Positions 7,259 to 17,000 of a stretch of DNA of 43,593 nucleotides are shown here, in pieces. The stretch's first letter is position 1, and every line of letters begins with the position of its first letter. The notes under the pieces were generated by a model. That model had not been told where the DNA came from. It was given only the letters and a program-made list of their open reading frames with translations, and searched no databases. This DNA is from an uncultured Clostridia bacterium (GTDB lineage: Bacteria; Bacillota; Clostridia; UBA1381): NCBI GenBank assembly GCA_947591315.1, contig CANQDD010000018.1, forward strand, positions 1-43,593. The letters are read 5' to 3'. A program made the position numbers and the translations under genes.

Positions 7259-8954
7259 CTTCGTTCTCCTTATCACCGACAATGATTTTTATTCCCATTC
7301 CGCCGTCGTTCCAAATACTGTACTTTACGCTTTCACTGTGCGTAAGCTTAAGCCGTACTATGGTATTCACTACGCCCAGACCGCCTATTCCGCCGAGCGA
7401 CCTTTCCGAAAGCGCGGTTTCTGTTTTTCTGTTTATCTCGTCGATCCTCTCCTGTGAAATTCCGCTGCCGTTGTCCTTTATTATAAGCTCCCACCGCTCG
7501 GGCGTACCGGTCATTTTTATATCTATGCTCCACGGCGGCTCCGCGTCTTTGAAGGCGTGCATAAAGCAATTTTCCGCGAGAGGCTGGATAAACAGCTTCG
7601 GCACCGCCATATTCATGAGCGCGCCGTCGATTTGCAGACTGTAATTGAAATAGTCCTCATATCTCGATTTCATGAGCGAAAGATAGTTTTTCGTGTGCGC
7701 CGCTTCCTCCTTTAGCGGCACGGTGACCTTTTCATACGCCGTTACATACCGCAGCATATCGGAAAGCTCTATGCACATATCCGAAACTCTGTCGCAGCCC
7801 GCCTCGCTTCCCGCCGCTCCTATCACCGAAAGGGAATTATACAGGAAGTGCGGATTCATCTGCGCCTGCAGCGCGAGCGAATACGCCTGTTTTTCCTGTG
7901 TTATGGACCGGTTCATGCGGTCAAGCATTTTGTCGAAGCTGTCCTCCAGCTCCTTTATTTCATCTATCGCTTTGTCGTCGACGCGCTCAAGCTGCTCGTC
8001 CGGCGCGTTTATCATTTTGACATACTGCGCGAGCTGCATAATGGGACGGGTGACATACCTTCCCACGATATTTGTGATGAAGAAAATGAAACCCATAAGC
8101 AGCAGGTATATAATAATAAATATAATCAAAATCGGCATACCGTATGTTGAAGCCGAGGGCACGGAGAAATTTATAACGGTTTCCCAGTCGGTGCCTTCTA
8201 TCGCTGAGGATACGGATTCGCTGCTGTTGTTTTCGTATACGTAGTCGGACGGGTAAAATATGTTGCCGGTTGCGCGGTCGCGCAGCATTATTGTCTGCTC
8301 ATCTGCGCCGCTCAGCCGCTCGGCAAGAAGCCTCACGGAGGAGCGGACCTCTATTATTCCGCACACATCGTCGGAGTAGTCGTTTTTCAGCGCCTTTTTC
8401 AGCGTGATAAACATATTATCGCTGGTAGTCCACGGGTTTTTCTCCGGTGAAAGAACGAGCGCGCCTCCGTTTTGGGCTATTCTGTTAAGCTCCGCGCTGT
8501 AGTCTGCAGCCTTAAGCGTTCTTTCAAGATTTGTCCTGTCTATCATAAAATTCTGGCTTGAAACAAAATCGCGCTTATCATTGTATATTGAAATGTTAAA
8601 GTCCGCCGCTCTGTTTATAAGCAGCCCGTTAAGCTCCGAGGAGATCTCTATATCCGCGGGGATGTTTTTGTCAAAGCTGTTGTTTTCCGCGCTGTTCTCG
8701 GCGAGCTCGTAAAACGCGTTCGTCACTTTCGGCTGATGATTTACCTGCTCCGCCAAAACGTCAAGCTCGTTTATGTATGTGCTGACCTGATTTGCCGCAG
8801 TGTTGGCAAGCTGCCGCGCGGAATTGGATGCGTCGTTTTTCATTCTTACGATAAGCGAATTGTAAACAATTATCATAGCTATCGAAATAATAATCGTAAG
8901 CAAAATAAAGTACGGCATCGCTATGCGTTTCAGAAGCTGTGAATGATTACCCAT
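7251..8954 (-). CDS. YesM-type sensor histidine kinase
   Basis: The 567-aa membrane kinase has a first membrane helix (about residues 12-34) and an extracytoplasmic sensing region of about 240 residues, probably Cache-like. A second helix (about 275-298; LLLMGFIFFITNIVGRY) leads into a HAMP segment. The His_kinase domain carries the H-box QMNPHFLYNSL near residue 370, and the C-terminal ATPase domain has the N-box DNGSGIS and a GGIGGLG glycine motif. It is translationally coupled to the response regulator. A separate promoter (8984-9013) and the terminator between it and the transporter indicate that the pair forms its own transcription unit. The ligand is probably a sugar or an oligosaccharide; given the neighbours, a rhamnose- or rhamnogalacturonan-derived one is a reasonable inference. 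Confidence 0.94.
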   Translation of the reverse strand: MGNHSQLLKRIAMPYFILLTIIISIAMIIVYNSLIVRMKNDASNSARQLANTAANQVSTYINELDVLAEQVNHQPKVTNAFYELAENSAENNSFDKNIPADIEISSELNGLLINRAADFNISIYNDKRDFVSSQNFMIDRTNLERTLKAADYSAELNRIAQNGGALVLSPEKNPWTTSDNMFITLKKALKNDYSDDVCGIIEVRSSVRLLAERLSGADEQTIMLRDRATGNIFYPSDYVYENNSSESVSSAIEGTDWETVINFSVPSASTYGMPILIIFIIIYLLLMGFIFFITNIVGRYVTRPIMQLAQYVKMINAPDEQLERVDDKAIDEIKELEDSFDKMLDRMNRSITQEKQAYSLALQAQMNPHFLYNSLSVIGAAGSEAGCDRVSDMCIELSDMLRYVTAYEKVTVPLKEEAAHTKNYLSLMKSRYEDYFNYSLQIDGALMNMAVPKLFIQPLAENCFMHAFKDAEPPWSIDIKMTGTPERWELIIKDNGSGISQERIDEINRKTETALSERSLGGIGGLGVVNTIVRLKLTHSESVKYSIWNDGGMGIKIIVGDKENEDV

Positions 8955-8983
8955 GATTTTCCTCCGGAATTATATCTGCAATT

Positions 8984-9013
8984 ATTATATCTCATAACGG
9001 TAACGGCTGTCAA
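8984..9013 (-). promoter_or_regulatory. Promoter of the YesM/YesN operon
   Basis: On the minus strand TTGACA (9008-9013) and TATAAT (8984-8989) are separated by 18 nt. The CCGGAGG ribosome site and ATG 8954 follow closely. Confidence 0.75.
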
Positions 9014-9036
9014 TAATCATAATCAAAATGAAATTA

Positions 9037-9066
9037 ACCGGCTCCCCGCCGAAGTGGGGAGCCGGT
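9037..9066 (-). terminator. Intrinsic terminator of the transporter operon
   Basis: An 11-bp GC-rich stem (ACCGGCTCCCC at 9037-9047 with its complement at 9056-9066) and an 8-nt loop lie 46 nt after the binding-protein stop. On the minus strand it is followed by TAATTTCATTTT. It separates the transporter from the kinase genes. Confidence 0.85.
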
Positions 9067-9112
9067 CACAAAATCTTTAAGGAATTAAGCTATAAAATCA
9101 ATCTGCTTTTTA

Positions 9113-10171
9113 TCAATATACTTCCTTCCACTCAGCTATGTTCTCGGGATCGAACTTGAACGGATCGCCGAGCATAACCTGTGTTCCGCCGTCAGCCGCG
9201 TCTGTAATCGACTTCTCGCCGAGGTCTCCCGCCGTGAAGGTCTGACCTGTCGTTCCGTCAATGTCACCCTTTACGAGCGCGTCCATTGTGTATCCCGCGA
9301 GATAACCGATGTCAACCGGGTTCCACAGATACATCCACGGGCATGTGCCGTCCTCAATGAACGGAGCCATCTCTGACGGTAAGCCGAGACCGGTCAGGAT
9401 AACATCTGACTGCTTATCCTGTAAAACCTTACCCGCGGCAAGCATACCAACGGTAGTCGGAGCGATTATAACCTTGATTGACGGATCTGTGAGAAGAGCC
9501 TGCGTCTCGGACGTTGACTTTGTCGGGTCGTCGTCGCCGTAAGCAATCTTAACGAGCGGAGTATTCGCGTACTTTTCAGCGTTTTCCTCAAGCTCCTTCT
9601 GCATCCAGCTAATCCAGAGATTCTGGTTCGTTGCCTGAGCCGTTGCCGAAAGAATAGCTATGCCGCCTTCGCCGCCTACCATATCGTAAGCCGCCTGGAT
9701 CAAGCCTCTGCCTATCTTCTCGGGATCGGCCTGCTCGATATGTACCTGACGCGAAGCGGGGTTAACGGCGCTGTCGAGCGAGATAACCTTGATACCCGCG
9801 TCCATAGCCTCTGTAAGCGCCGGCTGCAAAGCGTCGGCGTCGTTTGCCGCGATTGCGATACCCGCTACGCCCTGAGCGATGAGCTGGTTGATGATCTCGA
9901 TCTGCTTTTCCGGAGTAGCCGCCTCGGGGCCCTTGTAAAGAGCTTCAGCGCCTATAGCACTGCAGGCGTTTTCAAATCCCTCGTACACCTTCTGCATGTA
10001 CGGATTTTGAACGTCCTTGGCAACAAACGCGTACACGCCGCCGCCCGACGCGGACGAGTTGCCGCCGTCAGCCGTGTCAGCCGGCTTGCTGTCGCCGCCT
10101 CCGCAAGCCGCGAGCATCGAAACGCTCATAACAGCCGCGATACCGAGTGCAAATAATTTCTTAGCTTTCAT
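9113..10171 (-). CDS. rhaS: Rhamnose-type sugar ABC transporter, substrate-binding lipoprotein
   Basis: The 352-aa protein has a lipoprotein signal (SMLAACGGG, lipidated Cys22) followed by a Gly/Ser linker and a type-I periplasmic-binding fold of the ribose/galactose class. Segments such as IIAPTTVGMLAAGKVL, TGLGLPSEMAPF and LSATAQATNQNLWISWMQ resemble, from memory, the rhizobial rhamnose-binding protein RhaS more than ribose, xylose or autoinducer-2 binding proteins. It is the last gene of the transporter operon, 93 nt after the second permease with a small hairpin in the gap, which may raise its mRNA level relative to the other subunits. The AAGGAAG ribosome site precedes ATG 10171. Rhamnose as ligand is inference. 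The symbol follows Rhizobium use, not the E. coli AraC regulator rhaS. Confidence 0.9.
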   Translation of the reverse strand: MKAKKLFALGIAAVMSVSMLAACGGGDSKPADTADGGNSSASGGGVYAFVAKDVQNPYMQKVYEGFENACSAIGAEALYKGPEAATPEKQIEIINQLIAQGVAGIAIAANDADALQPALTEAMDAGIKVISLDSAVNPASRQVHIEQADPEKIGRGLIQAAYDMVGGEGGIAILSATAQATNQNLWISWMQKELEENAEKYANTPLVKIAYGDDDPTKSTSETQALLTDPSIKVIIAPTTVGMLAAGKVLQDKQSDVILTGLGLPSEMAPFIEDGTCPWMYLWNPVDIGYLAGYTMDALVKGDIDGTTGQTFTAGDLGEKSITDAADGGTQVMLGDPFKFDPENIAEWKEVY

Positions 10172-10220
10172 TGTTTAAAACTTCCTTTCTTTTTTAGGGT
10201 TTCCCCCATATTTTTATTTT

Positions 10221-10242
10221 TAAGGGAATTTCCGTTCCCTTA
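10221..10242 (-). other. Intercistronic stem-loop upstream of the binding-protein gene
   Basis: TAAGGGAA (10221-10228) pairs with TTCCCTTA (10235-10242) around a 6-nt loop, between the permease stop and the binding-protein start. On the minus strand no T run follows, so mRNA processing or 3'-end stabilisation is more likely than termination. Confidence 0.5.
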
Positions 10243-10264
10243 TATTACTTTTTATTGATACTTT

Positions 10265-11323
10265 CTATGATTTACTGACCATAGCTTTCAGCTTCCTGAA
10301 CCAGTTGGCGTTTCCGATGCTGTCCCTAAAGCTCGGGATCGCGACCGCTATGATAAGCAGCGCGCCTACAACAATCATTATGATCTGGCTCGACGCGTTT
10401 ATCAGTCCGAGACCGTATCTTAAATATCCTATTACGAGTATCGACAGCGCCGCGCCTAAAATTCTGCCCTTGCCGCCCGATGTTGAAACGCCGCCGAGAA
10501 CCGCCATGGCGATTATGTCAAGCTCGTAGCCCTTTGCAACATCCGGTCTTACGCTCGACATCTTCGACGCGAGATATACCGCCGCAATCGCGGAAAACAG
10601 TCCCGCCATAGTGAACACGATAATCTTTATCTTGTTCGTCTTGACGCCGGAGAACTTCGCCACCGTTACCGAGTTGCCCATCGCGTAGCAGCGCCGTCCG
10701 AATTTGGTATAGTGCAGCAGATACGCGAAGAATAACGCTTCAACTATCACGAACACCATCACATACGGTACCATACCGCCTATTTTGCCCGCAGCTATCC
10801 GCGTGAACCATGAAGGAAAGCCGCCGACGGAGTTTGTTTCAAGTATGATCTGCGCTATACCTCGGAAGATAATCTGGGTTGACAGCGTTACGATCATACT
10901 GGACAGCTCCGGGAATTTCACAAGAATTATGCCGTTTATAAATCCGCATACCGTTCCGGTCGCAAGCGCTATACATATCGCGCCCGCCATAGGCACTCCC
11001 GCCTGATACGCGACTCCCATTATCGTAGCCGACAGCGCCATTATCGAAGCTACGCTTATGTCTATTTCACCGAGCATCAGCACAAACGCCATAGGGAACA
11101 CGACGATAGCTTTGTCGAGGAAGTCGCGCGTCGCGTTTAAGATGTTTTTCACGTTTGCGTAATTCGGCGATACGGAGATATTGAATATGTTTACTATTAT
11201 GAGCATCAGCACAAGCATCCACTCCCACTGAAGCATAAACCGCTTCCAGGAGAAACCTCTTTCGGCAGAAATTATTCTTGTGCCGTCGCTTTGCATAACC
11301 TGCTTAGTTATATTCTTAGCCAT
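10265..11323 (-). CDS. rhaQ: Rhamnose-type ABC transporter permease (second)
   Basis: The 352-aa integral membrane protein belongs to the BPD_transp_2 (RbsC-like) family with about eight to ten hydrophobic segments. Family signatures include MLGEIDISVASIMALSATI near residue 95 and AVLGGVSTSGGKGRILGA near residue 270. The N-terminal 30 residues are cytoplasmic and basic. It would form a heterodimeric channel with the permease encoded just upstream. Its ATG overlaps the TGA of that gene by one base (TGATG), and an AAGGAGG ribosome site lies within the last codons of the upstream gene, so translation is coupled. The GEIDIS variant of the motif fits RhaQ-type permeases; assignment of P versus Q rests on gene order and is less certain than the family. 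Confidence 0.88.
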   Translation of the reverse strand: MAKNITKQVMQSDGTRIISAERGFSWKRFMLQWEWMLVLMLIIVNIFNISVSPNYANVKNILNATRDFLDKAIVVFPMAFVLMLGEIDISVASIMALSATIMGVAYQAGVPMAGAICIALATGTVCGFINGIILVKFPELSSMIVTLSTQIIFRGIAQIILETNSVGGFPSWFTRIAAGKIGGMVPYVMVFVIVEALFFAYLLHYTKFGRRCYAMGNSVTVAKFSGVKTNKIKIIVFTMAGLFSAIAAVYLASKMSSVRPDVAKGYELDIIAMAVLGGVSTSGGKGRILGAALSILVIGYLRYGLGLINASSQIIMIVVGALLIIAVAIPSFRDSIGNANWFRKLKAMVSKS

Positions 11324-12315
11324 CAGATATTCCTCCTTCTCAGCGCTTTCATTTCAACGTTTCTCTGTATGAGCGAGTTGGCGATAATTGAGAGCAGAAT
11401 GATAAGACCCCTTATAGCCTCCTGCCAGAATGACGAAACGTGGATAAGCGGCATCGCGTTGTTTAATATTCCGAGCAGTATCGCGCCGAGAAGCACTCCG
11501 GGAACGCGTCCCGTACCGCCGTTTACGCTTACTCCGCCCAGCACGCACGCCGCGATTACGTTCATTTCATAGCCCGTGCACGTCTCTCCCTGCGCAACGC
11601 CGTATTTGCAGACGTAAAGTATTCCGCCCAAGCCCGCTATCGCGCCTAAGATAGTGTATACCATTGTGAGCGTCCTGTCGGTTTTGATACCCGATACCCG
11701 CGCGCTTTCCTCGCTGTTGCCGACAGCGTAAATTTTACGTCCGGTGCGCGTCTGCGTCATAAAGAACGCGGCTATTATGTACACTACAAGCGCTATGACA
11801 ATAAGGTTGTTGACGCCCAACACCTTGCCCGTCGCGAGCGACAGGAAACGCGCGCCCATATCCTGCTGCATAACCCAGCTTCCGTTTGACACGAGGTATG
11901 TTATACCGCGGAAAATATTCATCATACCGAGCGTGGCGATGATCGGAAGAATTTTCAGCTTCGACACGAGCGTACCGTTTATCAGTCCGCATACGATGCC
12001 TATTCCTATCGCGATAAGCACAATCACTATCGTCGGCAGGGACTGGTTATTTTTCAGCACCGTGCCTCCGACCATCGCGCTCAGCGCCATTATCGCGCCT
12101 ATCGAAAGGTCTATGCCTCCCGTTACCATTACCGTCATCATGCCGACCGCGCATATTGCGAGCACGGCTGTTTCGGCAAGCATATCGCTTATATTTTCGC
12201 CCGTAAAGAAGTTTCCGCCGCTTCTGACCTGAACGAAAAGCGCGATTGCAATCATTACTATGATCAGACTTATTTCTCTGATATTAGATGAAAAGAATTT
12301 TTTTACCTTATCCAT
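11323..12315 (-). CDS. rhaP: Rhamnose-type ABC transporter permease (first)
   Basis: The 330-aa integral membrane protein is of the RbsC-like BPD_transp_2 family. It has an N-terminal membrane helix (ISLIIVMIAIALFVQVRSGG), then VMVTGGIDLSIGAIMALSAM, which is the standard sugar-permease motif, and ACVLGGVSVNGGTGRVPG near residue 250. About eight membrane helices are apparent. The gene begins 17 nt after the ATPase stop and overlaps the second permease, as expected for subunits made in equal amounts. Two different permeases with one two-domain ATPase and one binding protein give the layout of the Rhizobium rhamnose transporter; a ribose-type transporter would usually have a single permease gene. 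Confidence 0.88.
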   Translation of the reverse strand: MDKVKKFFSSNIREISLIIVMIAIALFVQVRSGGNFFTGENISDMLAETAVLAICAVGMMTVMVTGGIDLSIGAIMALSAMVGGTVLKNNQSLPTIVIVLIAIGIGIVCGLINGTLVSKLKILPIIATLGMMNIFRGITYLVSNGSWVMQQDMGARFLSLATGKVLGVNNLIVIALVVYIIAAFFMTQTRTGRKIYAVGNSEESARVSGIKTDRTLTMVYTILGAIAGLGGILYVCKYGVAQGETCTGYEMNVIAACVLGGVSVNGGTGRVPGVLLGAILLGILNNAMPLIHVSSFWQEAIRGLIILLSIIANSLIQRNVEMKALRRRNI

Positions 12316-12332
12316 AATCCAACCGCACCTCC

Positions 12333-13823
12333 TTAAGTATTCATGGCGGCTTCGAGGATTTGCTCCTGCGTTACGCCCTTAACCTCATCGAATATCTTCG
12401 ATACTCTGCCTTCCCTCATTACGAGGATTGTGTCCGCCATGCCGAGCACCTCCGGCATTTCCGAGGAAATCATTATAACTCCGTAGCCCTGCGCCGCCAA
12501 TGACGACATGATTTCGTATATCTGCGCTTTCGCTCCCACGTCTACGCCCTTGGTAGGCTCGTCGAGAATTATTACTTTCAAATCGGAGTTTAGCACCTTC
12601 GCGACGATTACCTTCTGCTGATTACCTCCGGACAGGCTCGACGCTTTATCGAATACCGACAGAGCCTTAGTCTTTACGCGCTCCAAAAGCTCCTTCGATT
12701 TTTGCCGCTCCTCTTTTTGGTTTATAATGCTTCCGTGCGTGAACTGCTCCAATGTGGAAAGCGTCACGTTCTGCCCAAGTCCCCAATCGAGGATAAGTCC
12801 CTGCTTCTGCCTGTCCTCCGGCAGGTATCCCACGCCGTAGTCCATCGCGTCCGACGGGTGCGATATTTTAAGCTCCTTGCCCTCGAGATAAACCTTGCCG
12901 CTGTCGGGTTTTTCAATGCCCATGATCCCCTGACATACTTCCGTTCTGCCCGCGCCGACAAGTCCGGTCATCGCGAGAATTTCGCCCTTGTGGAGCGAGA
13001 AGGAAACATCCTTGTAGTATCCCGTTTTGGAGAGCTTATCGACCTTGAAAATTTCCTCGCCCATCTCTACCTCCTGCTTCGGGTAAATCTGCGAGATTTC
13101 GCGTCCTACCATCTTTGAGATAAGAACCTCGTTTGAAATTCCGTCAACGTCCCACGTTCCTATGTACTGCGCGTCGCGGAATACCGTTACGCGGCTCGCG
13201 AGGCGGTACATATCCTCGAAGCGGTGTGAAATAAAGATTATCGAGCAGCCCTCGTCCCGAAGCTGTTCGGTGATCCTGTAAAGCTCCTCGCACTCTCTTT
13301 TCGACAGCGCGGCAGTCGGCTCGTCCATGATGATGATTTTCGCGTTAGTGGATATCGCCTTCGCTATTTCCACTATCTGCTGCTCCGCGACGGTGAGGTT
13401 TCCCATGGTGGAATGCGGGTCGATGCTGCTTCCGAGCCGCTTTAAAAGAGCCGCGGCGTCCTTGTGCATCTGCTTCCAGTCAATGGTTTTCAGCTTCGTC
13501 ATCTTTTCATGACCGATGAAGATGTTTTCCGTAACGCTCAGATGCTGGTATGTAGTACCGTGCTGATAAATCGCGGCGATACTCAGCTTCTGCGCGTCCT
13601 TCGGGTTTTTGATTGAAACCTTCTGACCGCGGATAAATATTTCGCCCTCTTCCGGCTGGTGCACGCCCGTTATAACCTTGATAAAGGTGGACTTTCCCGC
13701 GCCGTTTTCACCCATCAGAGCGTGGATCTCACCCTCCTTGAGCGAGAAATGCACGTTGTCGAGAGCCTTAACGCCGGGAAATATTTTCGTTATTCCCTTT
13801 AGCTCAAGAATATAATCCGACAC
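12333..13823 (-). CDS. rhaT: Rhamnose-type ABC transporter, tandem ATPase subunit
   Basis: The 496-aa protein has two ABC cassettes, like RbsA and MglA. The first has Walker A GENGAGKST (about residues 38-46), signature LTVAEQQIVEIAKAI and Walker B IIIMDEPTAAL. The second has a degenerate Walker A (GLVGAGRTEV), normal signature LSGGNQQKVIVAKVL and Walker B VIILDEPTKGVD. This asymmetry is normal for sugar CUT2 importers. The start is GTG at 13823, with an AAAGGGATG ribosome site about 10 nt upstream; the ATG two bases earlier is out of frame and soon hits a stop. It is the first gene of the four-gene transporter operon, behind a promoter at 13906-13934 and a near-palindrome that may be an operator. 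Confidence 0.9.
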   Translation of the reverse strand: MSDYILELKGITKIFPGVKALDNVHFSLKEGEIHALMGENGAGKSTFIKVITGVHQPEEGEIFIRGQKVSIKNPKDAQKLSIAAIYQHGTTYQHLSVTENIFIGHEKMTKLKTIDWKQMHKDAAALLKRLGSSIDPHSTMGNLTVAEQQIVEIAKAISTNAKIIIMDEPTAALSKRECEELYRITEQLRDEGCSIIFISHRFEDMYRLASRVTVFRDAQYIGTWDVDGISNEVLISKMVGREISQIYPKQEVEMGEEIFKVDKLSKTGYYKDVSFSLHKGEILAMTGLVGAGRTEVCQGIMGIEKPDSGKVYLEGKELKISHPSDAMDYGVGYLPEDRQKQGLILDWGLGQNVTLSTLEQFTHGSIINQKEERQKSKELLERVKTKALSVFDKASSLSGGNQQKVIVAKVLNSDLKVIILDEPTKGVDVGAKAQIYEIMSSLAAQGYGVIMISSEMPEVLGMADTILVMREGRVSKIFDEVKGVTQEQILEAAMNT

Positions 13824-13860
13824 ATTTACTCATCCCTTTCTTTTTTTGTAACCGCATAAC

Positions 13861-13879
13861 GCAAAACGCGCGTTTTTGC
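13861..13879. promoter_or_regulatory. Near-palindrome in transporter 5' UTR, possible operator
   Basis: GCAAAACGCGCGTTTTTGC reads almost the same on both strands, with one extra T in the right arm. It lies between the predicted transporter promoter and its first gene. A LacI-type or other regulator site is possible; no binding protein can be named. Confidence 0.35.
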
Positions 13880-13905
13880 CAATGCGATCCCGTTAATATA
13901 CATTT

Positions 13906-13934
13906 ATTTTAAAATTTCCTTTAAAATATTTCAA
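13906..13934 (-). promoter_or_regulatory. Probable promoter of the sugar transporter operon
   Basis: On the minus strand TTGAAA (13929-13934) and TAAAAT (13906-13911) are separated by 17 nt, just downstream of the terminator of the giant SLH gene. Confidence 0.5.
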
Positions 13935-13946
13935 TGTAAAAAAATG

Positions 13947-13987
13947 AAAAGTAGATGTAAAATTTAGAAAATTTTACATCTACTTTT
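13947..13987 (-). terminator. Intrinsic terminator of the giant SLH gene
   Basis: A perfect 17-bp stem, AAAAGTAGATGTAAAAT (13947-13963) with its complement at 13971-13987, has a 7-nt loop. On the minus strand CATTTTTTTT follows directly. It lies 86 nt after the giant gene's stop. Confidence 0.9.
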
Positions 13988-14073
13988 ATTCTTCATACCC
14001 GCGAAGCCGCGGAACAGTATCGCGAGTTCGCGGTAAATATGCCTGTCAGCACGCTGTATTTCGCTTTTGCGGT

Positions 14074-17000
14074 TTATCCGAACGTCTTATCAAATCTTCC
14101 GAACATGGCTGCCGCTTCCGCGCGGATGGCATTGCCGAGCGGCGTTAATGTTCCGTCGCCGTTTCCGCTCATAAGTCCTGTTCCGCATGCCCACTGTATA
14201 GCGGGAACTGCGTATTCGCTTATGTCTCCTGCGTCCGTATAACTCAGAATATTCGTATCTTCTCCCACAGAGGTGTCTATGCCCTTGTATGCGGCGTACC
14301 TGTATAGCATCGCCGCCATCTGTTCTCGGAGAATATCGTCCTCCGGTCCGAATTCCGTGTCGGAGTAGCCGCTTACAATTCCGTTTGCGCTTGCCCATGC
14401 CACGGCGTCATGATAGTAGGAATCCGCCGGTACGTCCGCATAGCTGATTGTTCCTCCCTCCGGTGAGCCATCCATTCGATACAGAACCGTTACGAACATT
14501 CCTCTGGTTATATTCGCGTTCGGGCCAAATTCTGTGTCGCTTACACCGCTCATCAATCCGTTTTCGTATACGTACTTCACGTTATCGCAGAACCAGTCGT
14601 TTGTATTGACGTCCGTAAACGGCATTGATTTTGCCGTGTCGTCCGGTTTTGCCGTTGGCTGCGGAGCAGCTGTCGGCTCACTTGTTGGTGTGGGTGTGGG
14701 CGTGGGCGCTGCCGTTGCCACCGCCGCTGCTGACGACCGTTTGCTACCTCCTCTGCCTGATGACGAGTTTCCTTCGGACGACTCTTTCACAGTTACGGTC
14801 ACGCTGTCAACCAGCTCGGTTCCGTCAATCGCAGCCGTTATGGTCGCGGTTCCGGACATGAGGCCGGTAACGTCACCGTTAGGACCTACCTTAGCGATGT
14901 TCTCGTCGCTGCTGCTCCATGTCACATTGCTGTCCGCGGCCGCCGCAAGAGGAAGTATCCCGGCTTCAAGGGACAGTGTGCCGCCGGTACCGACTTCCGC
15001 CTGTTCCACATCATTGCCATCCTGCCTGATGTACAGCGCGAGGGGAACGTCCTCCTCGGGAATCGTCTCGGTGAATGACTTAAAGGCGTTTACATTAAAC
15101 GCGTCAAGGTCGTAGGTTCCTTCGCCGTTCACCTCACCGGCTTCGTTATAGAGGGGAGCGCGTTTCTCGCCATCGTAAACCTCAAGCATAAATCCCGCGG
15201 CTTTGTTCGCCGAGAACTTATCGTCCGTTATCGGCATGGAATGGATTCTGACGGTTGCGGACTCTCCTGCCTCGATCGGTTCAATATCGCCGTCTTCATC
15301 CAACCAGCCCACCTCGGTGTACGGAGTGAAGCCCGAGGAGTTTGCTACGCTGACATTCTGCGGCGCATTTTCAAGATACTCTTGAATTTCATCATCCGAA
15401 GCCGTATCCATATCGGGAGCATTCGGGTCGTCAAGAACATTCTGATTTTCAATTTCCATAACCAGTCTGGGATTGCTTGCCGCCACGTTGCCGCTGTTCG
15501 TGATTTCGGTATCTACCACAAAGACGGAGCCGTTCACATCGCCTCTTATCAAGCTTCCGTTTTCATCTATGCCCTTTATCTCATGGCTCCTGCCGCTGAT
15601 AACGTTAATATTTCCGATATCCAGTCTGGAGCCTACTCTTATGGGCGCTTCGACCGACGATGTTTCGCTGTAGCCCGGCTCGCTTACCGTAAGCACTGCC
15701 TTATAGCTTGCACCCGCAAGCGCCTTGTCGATCATATCCTGTGTCATGTCAAGGGATGCCGTAACTTCTGTCTTACCTCCCGCCAGCAGCATATTCTCGC
15801 TTGACGCGTCAACGGTCTGAACCGCACTCTCGCTGCCGTCAGCCGCGGTTTCAACGATTTCAGCCTTGACATTTACACTCTTGCTTGCCAGCAGTCCGGT
15901 ATTCTCAACCTCAGCGGTCACGCTGAAGCTCTCGCCCGCCTTTGGATAGTCGTTGGAAAGCTCAATGCTGTCCTCCGTGAATTCAAGGGAGCCTATCGAC
16001 TTAAAATGCGCCGCGCACAGATTGTTGTTATCCCGCGTTTTGCCCGCCATGATCTCGTTGCCGTTATTATCAGTGGACGTAACGTCAACCATGTCAAAGT
16101 CGTTGTAGAGTACTACCATATTTCCGTTTTCATCTACGCCCACGGAAGGATTGTCAACATACTCGCGTTCCTCATCGTTTTCTTTCTCAAGCGGGAATTC
16201 TCTGGGTATGCGCCACAGCTCGTCATATGTGCCGTTTTCGTTGGGACGCAGAGTCAGCGTGGATATCATAAGCTTTTGCTCATCACCCGTGGACTGGGGC
16301 CACAATACATACACATTGCCGTCCTCGCCGTTAACAACAGTGTAGCCGTTTCCGTAAGACATACCGACGTCTCCGGTTTCGGGATCGGGGGTGTTGTATA
16401 TGGCAACGCCCGCGTCATACGAATCCTTTAAGGTATAGCTCGGTATTTTGGTGCCGTTCGGCAGCGTTATCTCGGACTTTTCAAGCATTGTTTTGTCCTC
16501 ATCCGGATTATCCCCGCTGTCATCGCCTAAATCATAATCGCCGAACAGCTTATCCAGATTGAGGTATCGCAGTTCGCCGTTCTGCGCCCATACTATCAGA
16601 TCCACCTCGCCGAACTCGTCTGTCACGCTCCTGGCAAACCGGGGATGTGATACATCTGCCATGCCGCTCAGGTTGATGGGTGCAGATGTTACCATACTGC
16701 CGTCGCTGCCCGGAGTCAGAACCGACATAAATATGGTTCTGTCGGTGGAAGTGGCAAGGTTGTTGTCACCGTCAACTACATATGTGGCAAGTATCTTATT
16801 TTCACCCTCATAGGTGGTGGAGATCATATCCGTCTGACCTGCAAGAGGATAATAGGTTCTATTTCCATCGGGATCGCTGAGGTTCACATCCAGAATCCTC
16901 TGACCGTACCACTCGTCGCCGTACTTCTCTTGTTCGGACTCGGAATAGGTCTCGGACCATGCTCTGTTTTCGTAAATTCTGTACATGGTAACACCGGGAA

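Noticed and set aside
9113-13823. Ribose or autoinducer-2 transporter
   Set aside because: Two distinct permeases and the TGLGLPSEM/NQNLWISWM segments fit the rhamnose type better; binding data would be needed to exclude the others fully.
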